A stretch of DNA of 59,413 bases from Anaerolineae bacterium (GCA_016926875.1 JAFGNU010000006.1:1-59413), one strand, 5' to 3'. Shown: positions 41,880 to 51,784, numbered from the stretch's first letter. Notes: generated from the letters alone by a model not told the origin. Numbers and translations are program-made.

Positions 41880-42677
41880 ATGATGCAGCGTGTGTACGCT
41901 GAAGTGCGCTTTGCCGGGCACCTGGTCCGGCTTAGCCTGGCGAGCAACATGGAATACCGCGCTAGCTTTATCACGCAGGCGGTCGGTATGTTCATCAACA
42001 ACGGCATCTACTTCGTTTTCTGGCTGCTGTTCTTTGACCGCTTTAAAGAAATTCGCGGCTACCAGATCGAGCAGATTTTCCTGCTGTTTGCCATCGTGGC
42101 GTTGGGCTACGGGTTGGGGCATACCTTCGCGGGCAACGCGGCGCGGCTGGCGTGGCTGATCGCGCAGGGGCGGCTGGATTATTACCTGACGCTGCCCCGC
42201 CCGGTGCTGCCGCATCTGCTGTTTAGCTATATGGAGCCGTCCGCCGCCGGTGACCTGACGTGTGGCCTGGTGTGGTATGTGTTCACCGGGCGTTTTGATG
42301 CGCTGTCGATCCTGCTGTTCCTGGTATGTTCGGTACTGGCGGCTGTGATCTTCATGTCGTTTCGGGCGCTAAGCGGCTGCCTGTCGTTTTTTATCGGTAA
42401 CGCGAGCCGCTGGTCGTCTTTCCTGAGCAACACCCTTCTCACGTTTTCGCTGTATCCTATGGGCTTGTTCCAGGGGGTAATCCGGCTGATCCTGTTCACG
42501 CTGGTCCCGGCGGCATTTGTCGGCGCGGTCCCGGTGGAAGTGGTCGAGACGCACAGCCTGACGCTGTTGGGTGGCATCGCGGGCGCGGCGGCGGTCAGCG
42601 TGGTGGTGCTGGTGCTGGTTTTTCGGCTGGGGCTGCGGCGCTATGAAAGCGGCAGCGCGCTGAACGTGAACATCTGA
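41880..42677 (+). CDS. ABC-2 type permease 2 (PF06182-like)
   Basis: This 265-aa protein has six hydrophobic segments and the same architecture as permease 1: VRLSLASNMEYRASFITQAV at the start, IAQGRLDYYLTLPRPVLPHL in the middle, FSLYPMGLFQGVIRLILFTL near the end. It starts 4 bases after permease 1 behind GAGG; ATG 41883 is an equally possible start. It ends in a terminator. Confidence 0.88.
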   Translation: MMQRVYAEVRFAGHLVRLSLASNMEYRASFITQAVGMFINNGIYFVFWLLFFDRFKEIRGYQIEQIFLLFAIVALGYGLGHTFAGNAARLAWLIAQGRLDYYLTLPRPVLPHLLFSYMEPSAAGDLTCGLVWYVFTGRFDALSILLFLVCSVLAAVIFMSFRALSGCLSFFIGNASRWSSFLSNTLLTFSLYPMGLFQGVIRLILFTLVPAAFVGAVPVEVVETHSLTLLGGIAGAAAVSVVVLVLVFRLGLRRYESGSALNVNI

Positions 42678-42704
42678 CGGCGCAGCGGTAGACGCTGCAA
42701 ACGC

Positions 42705-42738
42705 CAGGGGCGCACCACGCGGTACGCCCCTGTTTGAT
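42705..42738. terminator. Hairpin terminator between exporter operon and GH116 gene
   Basis: CAGGGGCG (42705-42712) and CGCCCCTG (42725-42732) form the stem, extended inside by ACC/GGT. TTTGATC follows on the plus strand. It sits between two convergent genes and may serve both. Confidence 0.65.
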
Positions 42739-42756
42739 CGACCCGGTAGGCGCGTG

Positions 42757-45165
42757 TTACCGCCGGTCGAGCGCGGTTTCCATCGCCCAGATCGCCAGCG
42801 GGCGCATGTACATACTGGCGCGGTAATTGCCGTCCGGTGCCCAGCCTTCCGGCGTGCGGAACCACAACCCCCCGGTTTCATACACGTGCTTGTATATGCC
42901 GTAGGCGGTGCCCCACGCCTGATCATCCAGGCCGCGATAGAGCATGTGCGCGGCCAGCATATAGGTGGTGCCTGTCCAGACCTCTTCGCCTTGCTCGGCC
43001 TGCACAATCGAGCCGCCAGCGTTGATGCCGTTGACCGCGCCCATCTGCCCGTTGTGGAAGGCAACAACATTGCGCGTGTAGATTGCGTTCAGCGCGCTGT
43101 CAACACGCTCATCAGGCAGCACCGCCAGCCCGCTGATACGCGCGTACCACTCGCCCGCCAACTGGTCGGCCATACTGGCGTCGGATGTTTCGTCATAGTC
43201 GTAGTATTCGCCGTTCCACAGGATGTCTTCATAGACGGCGCGGGCGGTGTTTAGCTGCGCGGCGTAATCGGCGGCGGCTGCGTCGTCCCCGATCATGGCT
43301 GCCATATCGCTCATGGCGGCCAGCGCGCCCAGCCACAACCCGCCGCTGTAGGCGCTGACGCCGGTTGCAGGCCAGGTGTCATAGGTCTGGTCGGGGATGC
43401 CGTCGTTTTCGGGGATGCCGTCACCGTTATCGTCCATTGCGGCCAAGTAATCCGTCGCCATCACGGCATCAGCCCAGTACGTTTCGACCAGGTCGGGCCG
43501 GTCCAGCAGCACCACGTCCCGGTACAGCCGCAGGACAAACTTGGCATTCAGGTCTTTCCAGGCGTTGACATTCTGCCAGGTAAAGGCGTTTGGACTCAGC
43601 CAGGGCGATTCAGAGGGCTGGCCGAGGTCATGCGGAACGGCGCCCGCCAGCTTGCGGGTGGCGCTTTCACCGGACCAGCCGACAACAAATGTGCGGGAAT
43701 CTTCCTGCGGGATGGTGGCGGCGAAGTCGCGCATGATGCCCAGCTCGATTTCCGGCCAGAGTTCCAACAGCGCAAACGAGGCGTAAAAGTCCACGTCGAA
43801 CGTGTTGTAGAAGGGGTAGTCGAAGCATTCCAGGTAGGCGAAGCTGCCCAGGTAATCCGGGCCGGGTTCGGGTTCGCCCACCATGCCGTGCTCCCAGATC
43901 GTGCCGCCGTCGGCCAGGTAGTACAGTTCGTTGAACAGGGCGGTCTTGTACCACAGCGGGCGTGACTCATCGGCCAGGATCGGCGCCTGCCATGCTTCGA
44001 TGGCATCCCGCCAGGTATTGGCGTTCACCAGCCCGTCGAGCGCGATGTCCCAGGCGTTGTCGCCGTCACGTCCGAAAAAAGCCGTGTAGCGCCGGTACCA
44101 GCTATCATCCTCGCCAAACGTCATGACCGGGAAATCCCAGGCGGCAGCCATCGGCACGCTGATTGTTTCGCCCGGTGCCAGATCAAACGTGATCGCTACG
44201 CCACCGCCCAGCCGGTCGCGCTTGCCTGCCGGGGTGGGGTCATCCACGTTTTCGAGCGCACCGTCAGCGGCGAAGTCATCCCAGATGCCGGCGCCGTCGC
44301 TGTTGGTCAGGAAGCGGCTGCGGTAGCTGACCGTAACGCCGGGTATTTCCGGCGCGGCGATAACCAGCGTGCCGGTTTGCTCGTCGCCGGTGAACTCGCC
44401 GGTATGGCCCATTTCAACGCCGACGATCCGCCCGTCCGGCGTGTCGGCAGTGCGCACCGCCTGGACCTGCCCGCCACCACGAGGGTTCATATTCTGGGCG
44501 GTGAACATCACGCCAACCGTGACCGGCTCGTCCGTCGGGTTGGTGGCGGTCCAGGTGAACAGCGCCACCGGGTAGCTGGTGACCTGGTAATCACCCGGCA
44601 GAACAGGCGAGAACTGCTCAACGCTCAGCTCAACCGGCAGTGCGTCCCAGTCGTATACAAACCACGAGCGCGGATAGAGCGCGTAGTAGGCTCCCGCGCC
44701 AACCGGGTAGCTCCACTGCCAGGCTTTTAGATTGCTTTCGGGCTGGCCGGTCCACAGCGCCTGTGCGACGGTGTGGTCGCCCTGCTGCGCATAGACGCTG
44801 AACATATCGGCGGGGATAGTGGTGTACGAGTGCGTCCCGGCGCTGGTGTGCCAGCGTGCGAAATCCCCCGCGTAGGTGCGCGAAAACGTGCCCGCGCCGA
44901 ACCCGCCCAACGGTGCGCCCTGCACCGGGCCGTCGTCAATCATCGGGTAGTCCACCTTTTCGTGGGATGGATTCTCGAATGGTAAACCAATCGGACGCGC
45001 CCAGGCTGCATCGGGGATGTAGTCCGGATAGCCGACCTGGATAGGAGCGGGTTCGGGGACCGGCTCAAGCTGTGTAACAGCGGCGTCATTCGGCGTGACG
45101 ATCAGTGCCAGCGGACAGGCCAGCGCTGCCGCGATTAAAAGCAAAAAAGTGATTATAGCTTTCAT
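42757..45165 (-). CDS. Secreted GH116 beta-glucosidase/glucosylceramidase-like enzyme
   Basis: This 802-aa protein is a retaining beta-glycosidase of the GBA2 family. It has a signal peptide (AIITFLLLIAAALACPLALI), the N-terminal beta-sandwich opening GAPLGGFGAGTFSRTYAGDF, and an (alpha/alpha)6 catalytic domain. The nucleophile lies in KTALFNELYYLADGGTIW (E413) and the acid/base in DGIPDQTYDTWPATGVSAY (D596). Both motifs match the family well. GH116 enzymes cleave glucosyl, xylosyl or N-acetylglucosaminyl bonds. The signal sequence could also be a lipoprotein type (Cys near residue 17, without a good lipobox). Confidence 0.9.
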   Translation of the reverse strand: MKAIITFLLLIAAALACPLALIVTPNDAAVTQLEPVPEPAPIQVGYPDYIPDAAWARPIGLPFENPSHEKVDYPMIDDGPVQGAPLGGFGAGTFSRTYAGDFARWHTSAGTHSYTTIPADMFSVYAQQGDHTVAQALWTGQPESNLKAWQWSYPVGAGAYYALYPRSWFVYDWDALPVELSVEQFSPVLPGDYQVTSYPVALFTWTATNPTDEPVTVGVMFTAQNMNPRGGGQVQAVRTADTPDGRIVGVEMGHTGEFTGDEQTGTLVIAAPEIPGVTVSYRSRFLTNSDGAGIWDDFAADGALENVDDPTPAGKRDRLGGGVAITFDLAPGETISVPMAAAWDFPVMTFGEDDSWYRRYTAFFGRDGDNAWDIALDGLVNANTWRDAIEAWQAPILADESRPLWYKTALFNELYYLADGGTIWEHGMVGEPEPGPDYLGSFAYLECFDYPFYNTFDVDFYASFALLELWPEIELGIMRDFAATIPQEDSRTFVVGWSGESATRKLAGAVPHDLGQPSESPWLSPNAFTWQNVNAWKDLNAKFVLRLYRDVVLLDRPDLVETYWADAVMATDYLAAMDDNGDGIPENDGIPDQTYDTWPATGVSAYSGGLWLGALAAMSDMAAMIGDDAAAADYAAQLNTARAVYEDILWNGEYYDYDETSDASMADQLAGEWYARISGLAVLPDERVDSALNAIYTRNVVAFHNGQMGAVNGINAGGSIVQAEQGEEVWTGTTYMLAAHMLYRGLDDQAWGTAYGIYKHVYETGGLWFRTPEGWAPDGNYRASMYMRPLAIWAMETALDRR

Positions 45166-45360
45166 TATCGGTAGCCCTCTGGGATGGAACAGAATACTAT
45201 GTTAATCACTATAGCACATCCTGAGGTTTGCAGGCAGGTGAAACCAAACAGGGTGGCGAACACGTATACTATGTATGGGGCGGCTGCATGTTGGCTGCAT
45301 CAAGGACTGCTTATGCGCCTGCTCCGCGCCGTTTGATGCCAATATAACGGTAGGTGTGAC

Positions 45361-46605
45361 ATGAAACGTTTTTGCTTACTGCTGGGGATTGTACTGGTGA
45401 TCCTGGGTGTGGCCGCGTGTGGAGATGATGAAGAGCAGGGCGTCAGTTTGCAGGCGGCAGGGCAGGGGGCTACTCCAACGCCGACGCTCACTCCCGAACC
45501 GGCGACGGAACCGCCGGGCGATGGGATCAGGGCCGAACTGTCCGGGCGCTTGTTATATTTGAAGGGGCGGCACTTTGAGATGCTTGATCTGGAATCAGGC
45601 GAGGTGACGCGCTTTGAAGGGGCCGAGGCGTATAGTTCGGCAGTCATAAACGCCGACCGGACGCGGGGCGTGTTTGTGGCGTTCCCGGATTTTGGTGTGA
45701 TCGACCTGGAAACAAATGAAGTGCGCGTATTGGATAACACCGGATCGACGCCCAACCAACTCGATATTTCGCCCGATGGGCGCTGGATGGCGACATCAAC
45801 CGGCAACATCACCGCCCGGCTGGAAGTGACGGACCTGGACGGCGGCGCGGTGCAGTCGGTGGCATCGGCCACGCGCACATGGTTTGCCTGGACCTGGACG
45901 GTCGATTCACGGTTGGTATGGGCCGATGCGCAGGTGCCTGACGAGGCGCTGATCTACGATCCTGCTGCCGGTGTGTCTGAGCCGCTGGGCGATGCGCTGC
46001 TGTTTCTGACGAGTTTTCCGAACGCGGACACGTCGCCGGATGGCAGCCGGATGATTCGCGTGCCGGTGATGATGCCTGGTAATGGCGACGATGCAGCAGG
46101 CTGCTTTGATTCATATGTCGGGCTGATAGCGCTGCCGATGGCGCCCGCTGACCTGGACCTGTCCACCGAAACGCTGTGGACCGAGTCAGGATTGATCGCG
46201 TCGTCACCGCAGTGGCGTGATGATCACACGGTTCTGTTTGTCAGGCTTGGCAGCGGCGCGTGTGGTGAGCTGCGAGGCGACCCGGTGCGCGAGATACTAC
46301 TGTATGACGTGGACGGCGGTGGCGAGCCGCGTCTGGTCGCGGGGCCAATCGGCAACACCGACGATCCGAACGACGAGGAGCAGCGCTTTGGCAGGCAGTT
46401 TAACCACCTGTATTCACCGTCGCCGGATGGCGCTTATGTGGCCTGGGTTGACGGTGGGATCGGCGCGGGCGAAACGGCGATCCGGGTTACCCATATCGAA
46501 ACCGGCGAGACCTCGACGGCGGTGCAATTTGTCGAAAGCGAGGCTGTGGGCGCGGGTGATTTTATTGACGAATACCTGATCCGGCAGGTGGTGTGGCTGG
46601 AATAA
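45361..46605 (+). CDS. Lipoprotein with beta-propeller-like domain
   Basis: This 414-aa protein has a lipoprotein signal ending LGVAAC (Cys about residue 20), a TPTPTLTPEPATEPP linker, and a repeat of TolB/WD40-like blades: PNQLDISPDGRWMAT, SFPNADTSPDGSRMI, HLYSPSPDGAYVAW. It would lie on the outer face of the membrane. The ligand is unknown. A TATACT at 45265-45270 could be its -10, but no -35 matches. Confidence 0.75.
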   Translation: MKRFCLLLGIVLVILGVAACGDDEEQGVSLQAAGQGATPTPTLTPEPATEPPGDGIRAELSGRLLYLKGRHFEMLDLESGEVTRFEGAEAYSSAVINADRTRGVFVAFPDFGVIDLETNEVRVLDNTGSTPNQLDISPDGRWMATSTGNITARLEVTDLDGGAVQSVASATRTWFAWTWTVDSRLVWADAQVPDEALIYDPAAGVSEPLGDALLFLTSFPNADTSPDGSRMIRVPVMMPGNGDDAAGCFDSYVGLIALPMAPADLDLSTETLWTESGLIASSPQWRDDHTVLFVRLGSGACGELRGDPVREILLYDVDGGGEPRLVAGPIGNTDDPNDEEQRFGRQFNHLYSPSPDGAYVAWVDGGIGAGETAIRVTHIETGETSTAVQFVESEAVGAGDFIDEYLIRQVVWLE

Positions 46606-46737
46606 AGAGCGCTATAACCGAAAATCAAATCGTTCTCAAACGCGGATCGTACTAACGGCGCTTTCGTTGAATCTTGGCATAGTGTACAATCGAAATACTA
46701 TCGATTAGTGCCTGCCGAGGTTAATGTCGTGTCCTCT

Positions 46738-47919
46738 ATGCGCAAAGCGGCCAGTCATCCTGAGCTGACCTCTCCCTCTCGTCTGCCAGACGCGGCACTG
46801 CTTATTGCACACAGTGATTACACAGTAGTGAGGGCTTTGCAGTGGCGGCTGCAAGCGGCTGGCTATTCCGTCTTGTGCGCTGCTACCGAGGACGAGATGC
46901 TTGAACAGGTCCATGAGCGCCGCCCGGATGTGCTGATCCTGGATACGCAGCTTCCGGGTTTGCGGAGCTGCCGGGCGTGCAGGTTGTTCAAGACAGATGA
47001 ATCGCTCGCCTTTATGCCGGTGATCGCGCTGATCGATGAAGAATCCGGCTGTTTTGCGAACGAGGCAAACTGCTACGCCGACGTTGTGCTGTTTAACCCG
47101 GTTGACAGCGATGAATTATTAACCTGGCTGCCGTGTTTGCTGCGCACTAGGTGCCAGATGGATCGCTTAAAGCGCGAAAACCGCCAGCTTCGGACTATCT
47201 CACGCGAGGTAGACGTGCTGAAATCTGACATTATCCGCAACGTGTCGCACGAGTTCCGCACGCCGCTGGTGCAGATCAAAGCCGCGGTATCGCTGCTGGT
47301 TGAAGACGTTTCGAAGCATGGTACGCGTGGGCAGCGCCAGGTTGCTAATATGGCCGCCCAGGCAGTGGCCCGGTTCGAAAGCGTGGTAGACAACATTCGC
47401 CAGCTTGCCCAAACGCATAACATAACGCTTGGCCCGGTGTCGGTCCTCGAAGCCATCGATCTTGCGATCCGGCATATGGAGCGAAGCTGGGCGTCACGGG
47501 AAGCCCGGCAGCGGGTCGAAAAAGTGCTGGATGGCGATCTGCCGCCGGTGTTGGGCGATAAGCGGGCGATGGCCCATTTGCTCCAGCTCCTGCTGGACAA
47601 TGCTCTCAAGTTCAGCCCTGAAGACATGCCGGTCCAACTCCTGGCGTTTCGCACGGCAGTTGACCGGGTGTGGATCGGCGTACAGGACTATGGGATCGGC
47701 ATCGCGGTCAACGAACAACAGCGCATTTTTGAACCGTTCTACCAGGTGGATGCATCACACACCCGGCGCTATGGTGGGACCGGGTCCGGCTTGGCGCTGG
47801 CGCTGCTGCTGGCGAATGGGCTGCGGACTGTGATCCAGGTGGAAAGCGAACCCGGCGAAGGCAGCGTATTCTCGTTTGAACTCCCGGTGGTTGATCTGGA
47901 TGATTTTGGTATGGTATGA
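46738..47919 (+). CDS. Histidine kinase with N-terminal degenerate receiver domain
   Basis: This is a 393-aa soluble protein. Residues about 15-140 form a receiver fold: it keeps the phospho-site Asp in DVLILDTQLPGL (D69 from this start), but the acidic pair is AHSD and the conserved Lys position reads NPVDSDE. A short coiled coil leads to HisKA with NVSHEFRTPLVQIK (H171), then HATPase_c with LLLDNALKFSP, QDYGIGIAV and GTGSGLALAL. GTG starts at 46708 and 46729 are alternatives. A TACAAT at 46685-46690 may be the -10. No regulator gene is adjacent. Confidence 0.82.
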   Translation: MRKAASHPELTSPSRLPDAALLIAHSDYTVVRALQWRLQAAGYSVLCAATEDEMLEQVHERRPDVLILDTQLPGLRSCRACRLFKTDESLAFMPVIALIDEESGCFANEANCYADVVLFNPVDSDELLTWLPCLLRTRCQMDRLKRENRQLRTISREVDVLKSDIIRNVSHEFRTPLVQIKAAVSLLVEDVSKHGTRGQRQVANMAAQAVARFESVVDNIRQLAQTHNITLGPVSVLEAIDLAIRHMERSWASREARQRVEKVLDGDLPPVLGDKRAMAHLLQLLLDNALKFSPEDMPVQLLAFRTAVDRVWIGVQDYGIGIAVNEQQRIFEPFYQVDASHTRRYGGTGSGLALALLLANGLRTVIQVESEPGEGSVFSFELPVVDLDDFGMV

Positions 47920-47953
47920 GCGGTTAACCCTTTTCCAATTGACGTTTGCCTTT

Positions 47954-47959
47954 TATAAT
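47954..47959 (+). promoter_or_regulatory. -10 element of tRNA-Leu
   Basis: A perfect TATAAT lies 13 bases before the mature tRNA, in an AT-rich stretch. The TTGACG at 47939-47944 is only 9 bases away, too close to be its -35. Confidence 0.5.
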
Positions 47960-47971
47960 GATATGGCCGAC

Positions 47972-48053
47972 GGGGAAGTGGCGGAACTGGCAGACGCGCA
48001 TGACTTAGGATCATGTGGAGCAATCCGTATGGGTTCGAGTCCCATCTTCCCCA
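47972..48053 (+). tRNA. tRNA-Leu (anticodon UAG)
   Basis: This is an 82-base class II tRNA. GGGGAAG (47972-47978) pairs with CTTCCCC (48046-48052), with discriminator A at 48053. The anticodon stem CATGA/TCATG encloses the loop CTTAGGA, giving anticodon TAG. A long variable arm (GGAGCAATCC region) and the T-arm GGGTTCGAGTCCC are present. CCA is not encoded. Confidence 0.95.
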
Positions 48054-48153
48054 CAGCGCGGGGCGCAGCTATGGCGCCCTCTTTTTGTGCATGACAGACT
48101 GCATAAAAGCTGCGTAAGAAGTGGGCGGCTGAATGGCCGCTGGTATACCGAGA

Positions 48154-48162
48154 TGTTATAAT
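48154..48162 (+). promoter_or_regulatory. Extended -10 promoter of the tig-clpP-clpX operon
   Basis: TGTTATAAT is a perfect extended -10. Transcription would begin near 48169, after a possible TTG start at 48162, which supports translation from 48195. The -35 region is poor, as is usual for extended -10 promoters. Confidence 0.6.
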
Positions 48163-48194
48163 TGCCGTGCTGTAAAACCGTGAAGGAAAAGACG

Positions 48195-49787
48195 TTGAAC
48201 ATTCAAACCGAACACCTGGAAAACCATACCGCCCGCCTGACGGTCGAAGTAGACCCGGCACGCCTGGAACAAGCGATGCAGCAGGCCGCGCGCCGGATTT
48301 CGAAGCGAGGCCGTATTCCGGGCTTTCGACCGGGCAAAGCCCCGATGAACATGGTCGTCAGTTTGTACGGGCACGAGTACGTGTTGGGCGAAGCGCTGGA
48401 AAAGATCGGTAACGAAATTTACCGCGAAGCGCTGGAAGAAACCGAGATTGAACCCTATGCTCCCGGCAACCTGGAAAAAATCGAAGACGGCGGCCTGAAG
48501 CTGGTATTTATCGTGCCCCTGCTGCCCACTGCTGAACTGGGCGACTATCGCGCGATCCGGGTGGAGTTTGAAGAACCCGAAGTCACCGACAAGATGGTGA
48601 GCGATACGATGGACGTGCTGCGCGAGCGCCAGGCGTTGGTTGAAGAGGTGGACCGGCCCGCCAGGATGGGCGATCAGCTCCGGCTGGAACTGTTCGAGGT
48701 GGCGTATTCACCGGATGACGACCTGGACGACGTTGAGGAAGATGACGAGGAAATCACCGATACACTGGACGAGATCGAAACCGGCGCAGCGGATCTCGAT
48801 GACGAACCGGGCGAGGAAAAGACCGACGACGACCTGGATGATGATCTGGACGACGAAGAAATACTGATCCACGAACACGGCTACGAACTTGTGCTGTTTG
48901 ACGACGAGGATAAAGAGGTGTTCCCCGGCCTTTCAGCCGAAATGGTCGGGTTGAGCGCCGGGGATGAGAAGGAATTTACGCTGGACATCCCCGGTGATTA
49001 CGAAGACGAGGAAATCGCGGGCGAAACGCTGCGCTGCATGGTGCGGGTCGAGGCAGTCCAATCGCGTACGGTGCCGGAATGGACCGACGCACTGGTCGAG
49101 CGGATATCTGACGGCGACTTTGAGACGATACTTGAACTGCGCATGGACGTGCGGAAAAAGCTGGAAGACGTGGCGCAGAATGTCAGGGATTCGGAGATTC
49201 TGGACGAGGCACTTGACGAACTGGTCGAAGACGCGACGATCCAGTATCCTGAAGAAATGGTGCAGGAATACATCGATGAGATGCTGCACGAGTTCGACGC
49301 CAACCTTCAGCGCCAGGGTATGACACTGGCCGATTTGCTGAAGATCACCAGGCGCGAAGAAGCGTCTATCCGCGAGGAGTTTCGTGAACGCGCGGTCCGG
49401 CGGGTGGAGCGGTCATTGGCGCTGGGCGAACTGGTCCGGCTGGAGCAGTTGGACGTCAGCGATGAAGACCTGGACGGCGAGATCGACCGGATGAGCATGG
49501 CCCTGGGCGGCGAAAGCCAGGCGGCGCAGTTCAAGCAGTTCTTTAACTCGGATGAGAGCCGCTGGAACGTTGCCGGGCGGCTGGCGACAAACCGGGCATT
49601 TGACCGGCTGGTTGCTATCGCTAAAGGCGAGGATCCGCCCCTTGGCCCGATCCCGGAACTCGAACCGGACGAAGTCGTGACGGATGGTGCAGCCGGTGCC
49701 GGTGACGCGGTTGAAACCGCCGAGGCAGTCGTTGAAGACACTGCCGCCGAGGTCGAAGCGGGCGGCGACGGTGACGACGCTGAGTAG
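48195..49787 (+). CDS. tig: Trigger factor with acidic insertion and acidic tail
   Basis: This 530-aa ribosome-bound chaperone has the ribosome-docking GRIPGFRPGKAP (about residues 38-49) in the N-terminal domain. An FKBP-like domain follows (LSAEMVGLSAGDEKEF), then the helical C-terminal arms. It is about 80-100 residues longer than usual. Residues 173-222, inside the FKBP domain, are nearly all Asp/Glu, and the last 50 residues form an acidic, Ala-rich tail. The start is TTG at 48195, 7-8 bases after GAAGGA; a TTG at 48162 lies in the promoter. It heads the tig-clpP-clpX operon. Confidence 0.93.
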   Translation: MNIQTEHLENHTARLTVEVDPARLEQAMQQAARRISKRGRIPGFRPGKAPMNMVVSLYGHEYVLGEALEKIGNEIYREALEETEIEPYAPGNLEKIEDGGLKLVFIVPLLPTAELGDYRAIRVEFEEPEVTDKMVSDTMDVLRERQALVEEVDRPARMGDQLRLELFEVAYSPDDDLDDVEEDDEEITDTLDEIETGAADLDDEPGEEKTDDDLDDDLDDEEILIHEHGYELVLFDDEDKEVFPGLSAEMVGLSAGDEKEFTLDIPGDYEDEEIAGETLRCMVRVEAVQSRTVPEWTDALVERISDGDFETILELRMDVRKKLEDVAQNVRDSEILDEALDELVEDATIQYPEEMVQEYIDEMLHEFDANLQRQGMTLADLLKITRREEASIREEFRERAVRRVERSLALGELVRLEQLDVSDEDLDGEIDRMSMALGGESQAAQFKQFFNSDESRWNVAGRLATNRAFDRLVAIAKGEDPPLGPIPELEPDEVVTDGAAGAGDAVETAEAVVEDTAAEVEAGGDGDDAE

Positions 49788-49832
49788 GCAATATTTGTTG
49801 GAGTGGTGAGGGTGATCGAAGGAGTTCGCAGT

Positions 49833-50480
49833 ATGGACTTGTACAACGGCCTGATCCCGATGGTCATCGAAACCAGCGGGCGAGGTGAGCGCGCGTATGA
49901 TATTTATTCACTGCTGCTCAAAGAGCGTATTGTGTTTCTGGGCACGGGGATCAATGACCAGATCGCCAACCTGATCGTGGCCCAGTTGTTGTACCTCAAT
50001 CGTGAGGATTCGGACAAAGAAATCCAGATGTACATTAATTCGCCGGGCGGCATGATCTACGCCGGGTTGGCGATCTTTGACACCATGCGCCAGATCAACG
50101 CGCCGGTGATGACGGTCGCGGTAGGGCTGACGGCCAGTTTTGGCACCGTCCTGTTAGCGGCAGGGACCAAGGGGCGGCGCTTTGCTTTGCCGAGCGCCAC
50201 GATCCACATGCACCAGCCCTGGTCATCGGGCGGCGGCGGACAGGCGACCGATATTGAAATCCAGGCGCGCGAGATTCTGCGGCAGCGCGATCTGCTCAAC
50301 AAGATTCTGGCCGACCGCACCGGGCAGCCGTTGGACCGGATTGAGGAAGACACGGATCGCGACTTTTATATGACTGCCGAAAAAGCCGTGGAATACGGCC
50401 TGATTGACAACGTGCTCCAACCCGCCGGCAAGGGCGAAAGCCCACTCGCCCAAAAAGTGACCAAAGAGGAAACGAAGTGA
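49833..50480 (+). CDS. clpP: ATP-dependent Clp protease proteolytic subunit
   Basis: This 215-aa serine protease forms a tetradecameric barrel and works with ClpX. The catalytic triad is complete: Ser in [14 protein letters not shown] (S102), His in ATIHMHQPW (H127), Asp in DTDRDFYM (D177). The ATG at 49833 is 8 bases after GAAGGAG, so the 10-residue upstream extension is rejected. It overlaps clpX by 4 bases. Confidence 0.96.
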   Translation: MDLYNGLIPMVIETSGRGERAYDIYSLLLKERIVFLGTGINDQIANLIVAQLLYLNREDSDKEIQMYINSPGGMIYAGLAIFDTMRQINAPVMTVAVGLTASFGTVLLAAGTKGRRFALPSATIHMHQPWSSGGGGQATDIEIQAREILRQRDLLNKILADRTGQPLDRIEEDTDRDFYMTAEKAVEYGLIDNVLQPAGKGESPLAQKVTKEETK

Positions 50481-51760
50481 GCCATTTGCTCGGACCCCAG
50501 TATTGTTCGTTCTGCCGCCGTTCGGCTGAGGAAGTATCCCGCCTGATCTCCGGGCCGGATGGTGTGTGTATCTGTGATGAATGTGTCCGGCTGTGCCAGG
50601 AAATTCTGGACGACGGGGCGTCTGTGGAACCTGGCGAAGAATTCCACATCGATAACGTGCCTTCACCGCGCGAAATCCTGGCAGAACTCAACGAGTACGT
50701 GATCGGCCAGGACTTCGCCAAGCGCGTGCTGTCGGTGGCTGTGTACAATCACTACAAGCGCGTGAACGCGGGCGGCAGTATCGCGGATGTGGAGCTGGAC
50801 AAAAGCAACGTGCTGCTAATCGGTCCTACCGGCAGCGGAAAAACCCTGCTGGCGCAGACCCTGGCGCGCATGTTGGATGTGCCGTTCTGTATTGCCGATG
50901 CCACTTCGTTGACCGAGGCGGGTTATGTGGGCGAAGATGTTGAAAATATCTTGCTGCGGCTGATCCAGGCGGCAGACTTTGACATCAAGCGCGCCGAGAA
51001 GGGCATCATCTACATCGACGAGATCGACAAGACGACGCGTAAATCAGGTGATAACCCGTCGATCACGCGGGATGTGAGCGGTGAAGGCGTCCAGCAAGCC
51101 CTGCTGAAGATCATCGAGGGCACGCTGGCTAACGTCCCCCCGCAAGGTGGGCGCAAGCACCCGCACCAGGAATTTATCCAGATCGATACGCGCAATATCC
51201 TGTTTGTCTGCGGCGGCACATTTGACGGCCTGGACGACGTGGTAGCCGAGCGGGTGGGTGTGAAGGGTACGCTGGGCTTTGGCGGGACCGGCGCGGACAA
51301 GGAGACGACCGCGAGCACCCTGCTGCACAAGGTAGCGCCCGAAGACCTGGTCAAGTATGGCATGATCCCCGAACTGGTCGGGCGGCTGCCGGTGGTGACG
51401 GTGGTCGATCCGCTGGACCGGGAATCGCTGGTGCGCATCCTGACCGAGCCGAAAAACGCGGTTGTGCGCCAGTTCCAGCAGATGTTGAAGCTGGACGGCG
51501 TCGATCTGGTCTTCACCGACGAGGCGTTGGAAACCGCCGCCGACCTGGCGTTTGCACGCGAGACGGGCGCGCGCGGGCTGCGCGGGATCATCGAAAGCTC
51601 GCTGCTGGACGTGATGTTTGAGCTGCCGTCACGCTCGGATATCAAGCGTGTGATCGTTGACGCGAACGCCATCACCAGGGAAGGCCGCCCCCAGATTGTG
51701 CTGGAAAACGACAAGGTCCTCCGGTGGCGCGAGGATGGCACGCTGGACACCGCCGCCTGA
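50477..51760 (+). CDS. clpX: ATP-dependent Clp protease ATPase subunit ClpX
   Basis: This 427-aa AAA+ unfoldase feeds substrates to ClpP. It has an N-terminal zinc finger ([19 protein letters not shown]), Walker [13 protein letters not shown] (K122), the [11 protein letters not shown] pore-loop region, Walker [11 protein letters not shown], and the loop LGFGGTG corresponding to the IGF ClpP-binding loop. [20 protein letters not shown] carries the sensor 2 Arg. The start is GTG in a GTGA overlap with the clpP stop. Confidence 0.97.
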   Translation: MSHLLGPQYCSFCRRSAEEVSRLISGPDGVCICDECVRLCQEILDDGASVEPGEEFHIDNVPSPREILAELNEYVIGQDFAKRVLSVAVYNHYKRVNAGGSIADVELDKSNVLLIGPTGSGKTLLAQTLARMLDVPFCIADATSLTEAGYVGEDVENILLRLIQAADFDIKRAEKGIIYIDEIDKTTRKSGDNPSITRDVSGEGVQQALLKIIEGTLANVPPQGGRKHPHQEFIQIDTRNILFVCGGTFDGLDDVVAERVGVKGTLGFGGTGADKETTASTLLHKVAPEDLVKYGMIPELVGRLPVVTVVDPLDRESLVRILTEPKNAVVRQFQQMLKLDGVDLVFTDEALETAADLAFARETGARGLRGIIESSLLDVMFELPSRSDIKRVIVDANAITREGRPQIVLENDKVLRWREDGTLDTAA

Positions 51761-51784
51761 TAGCTGCCGGTTGAGAAGTGAAAC

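Noticed and set aside
40980..42215. 411-codon minus-strand ORF
   Set aside because: Antisense to the two permease genes, Gln/His/Arg-rich, no motif.
47939..47959. TTGACG and TATAAT before tRNA-Leu as a full sigma70 promoter
   Set aside because: Only 9 bases separate them, far from the required 16-18; only the -10 was kept.
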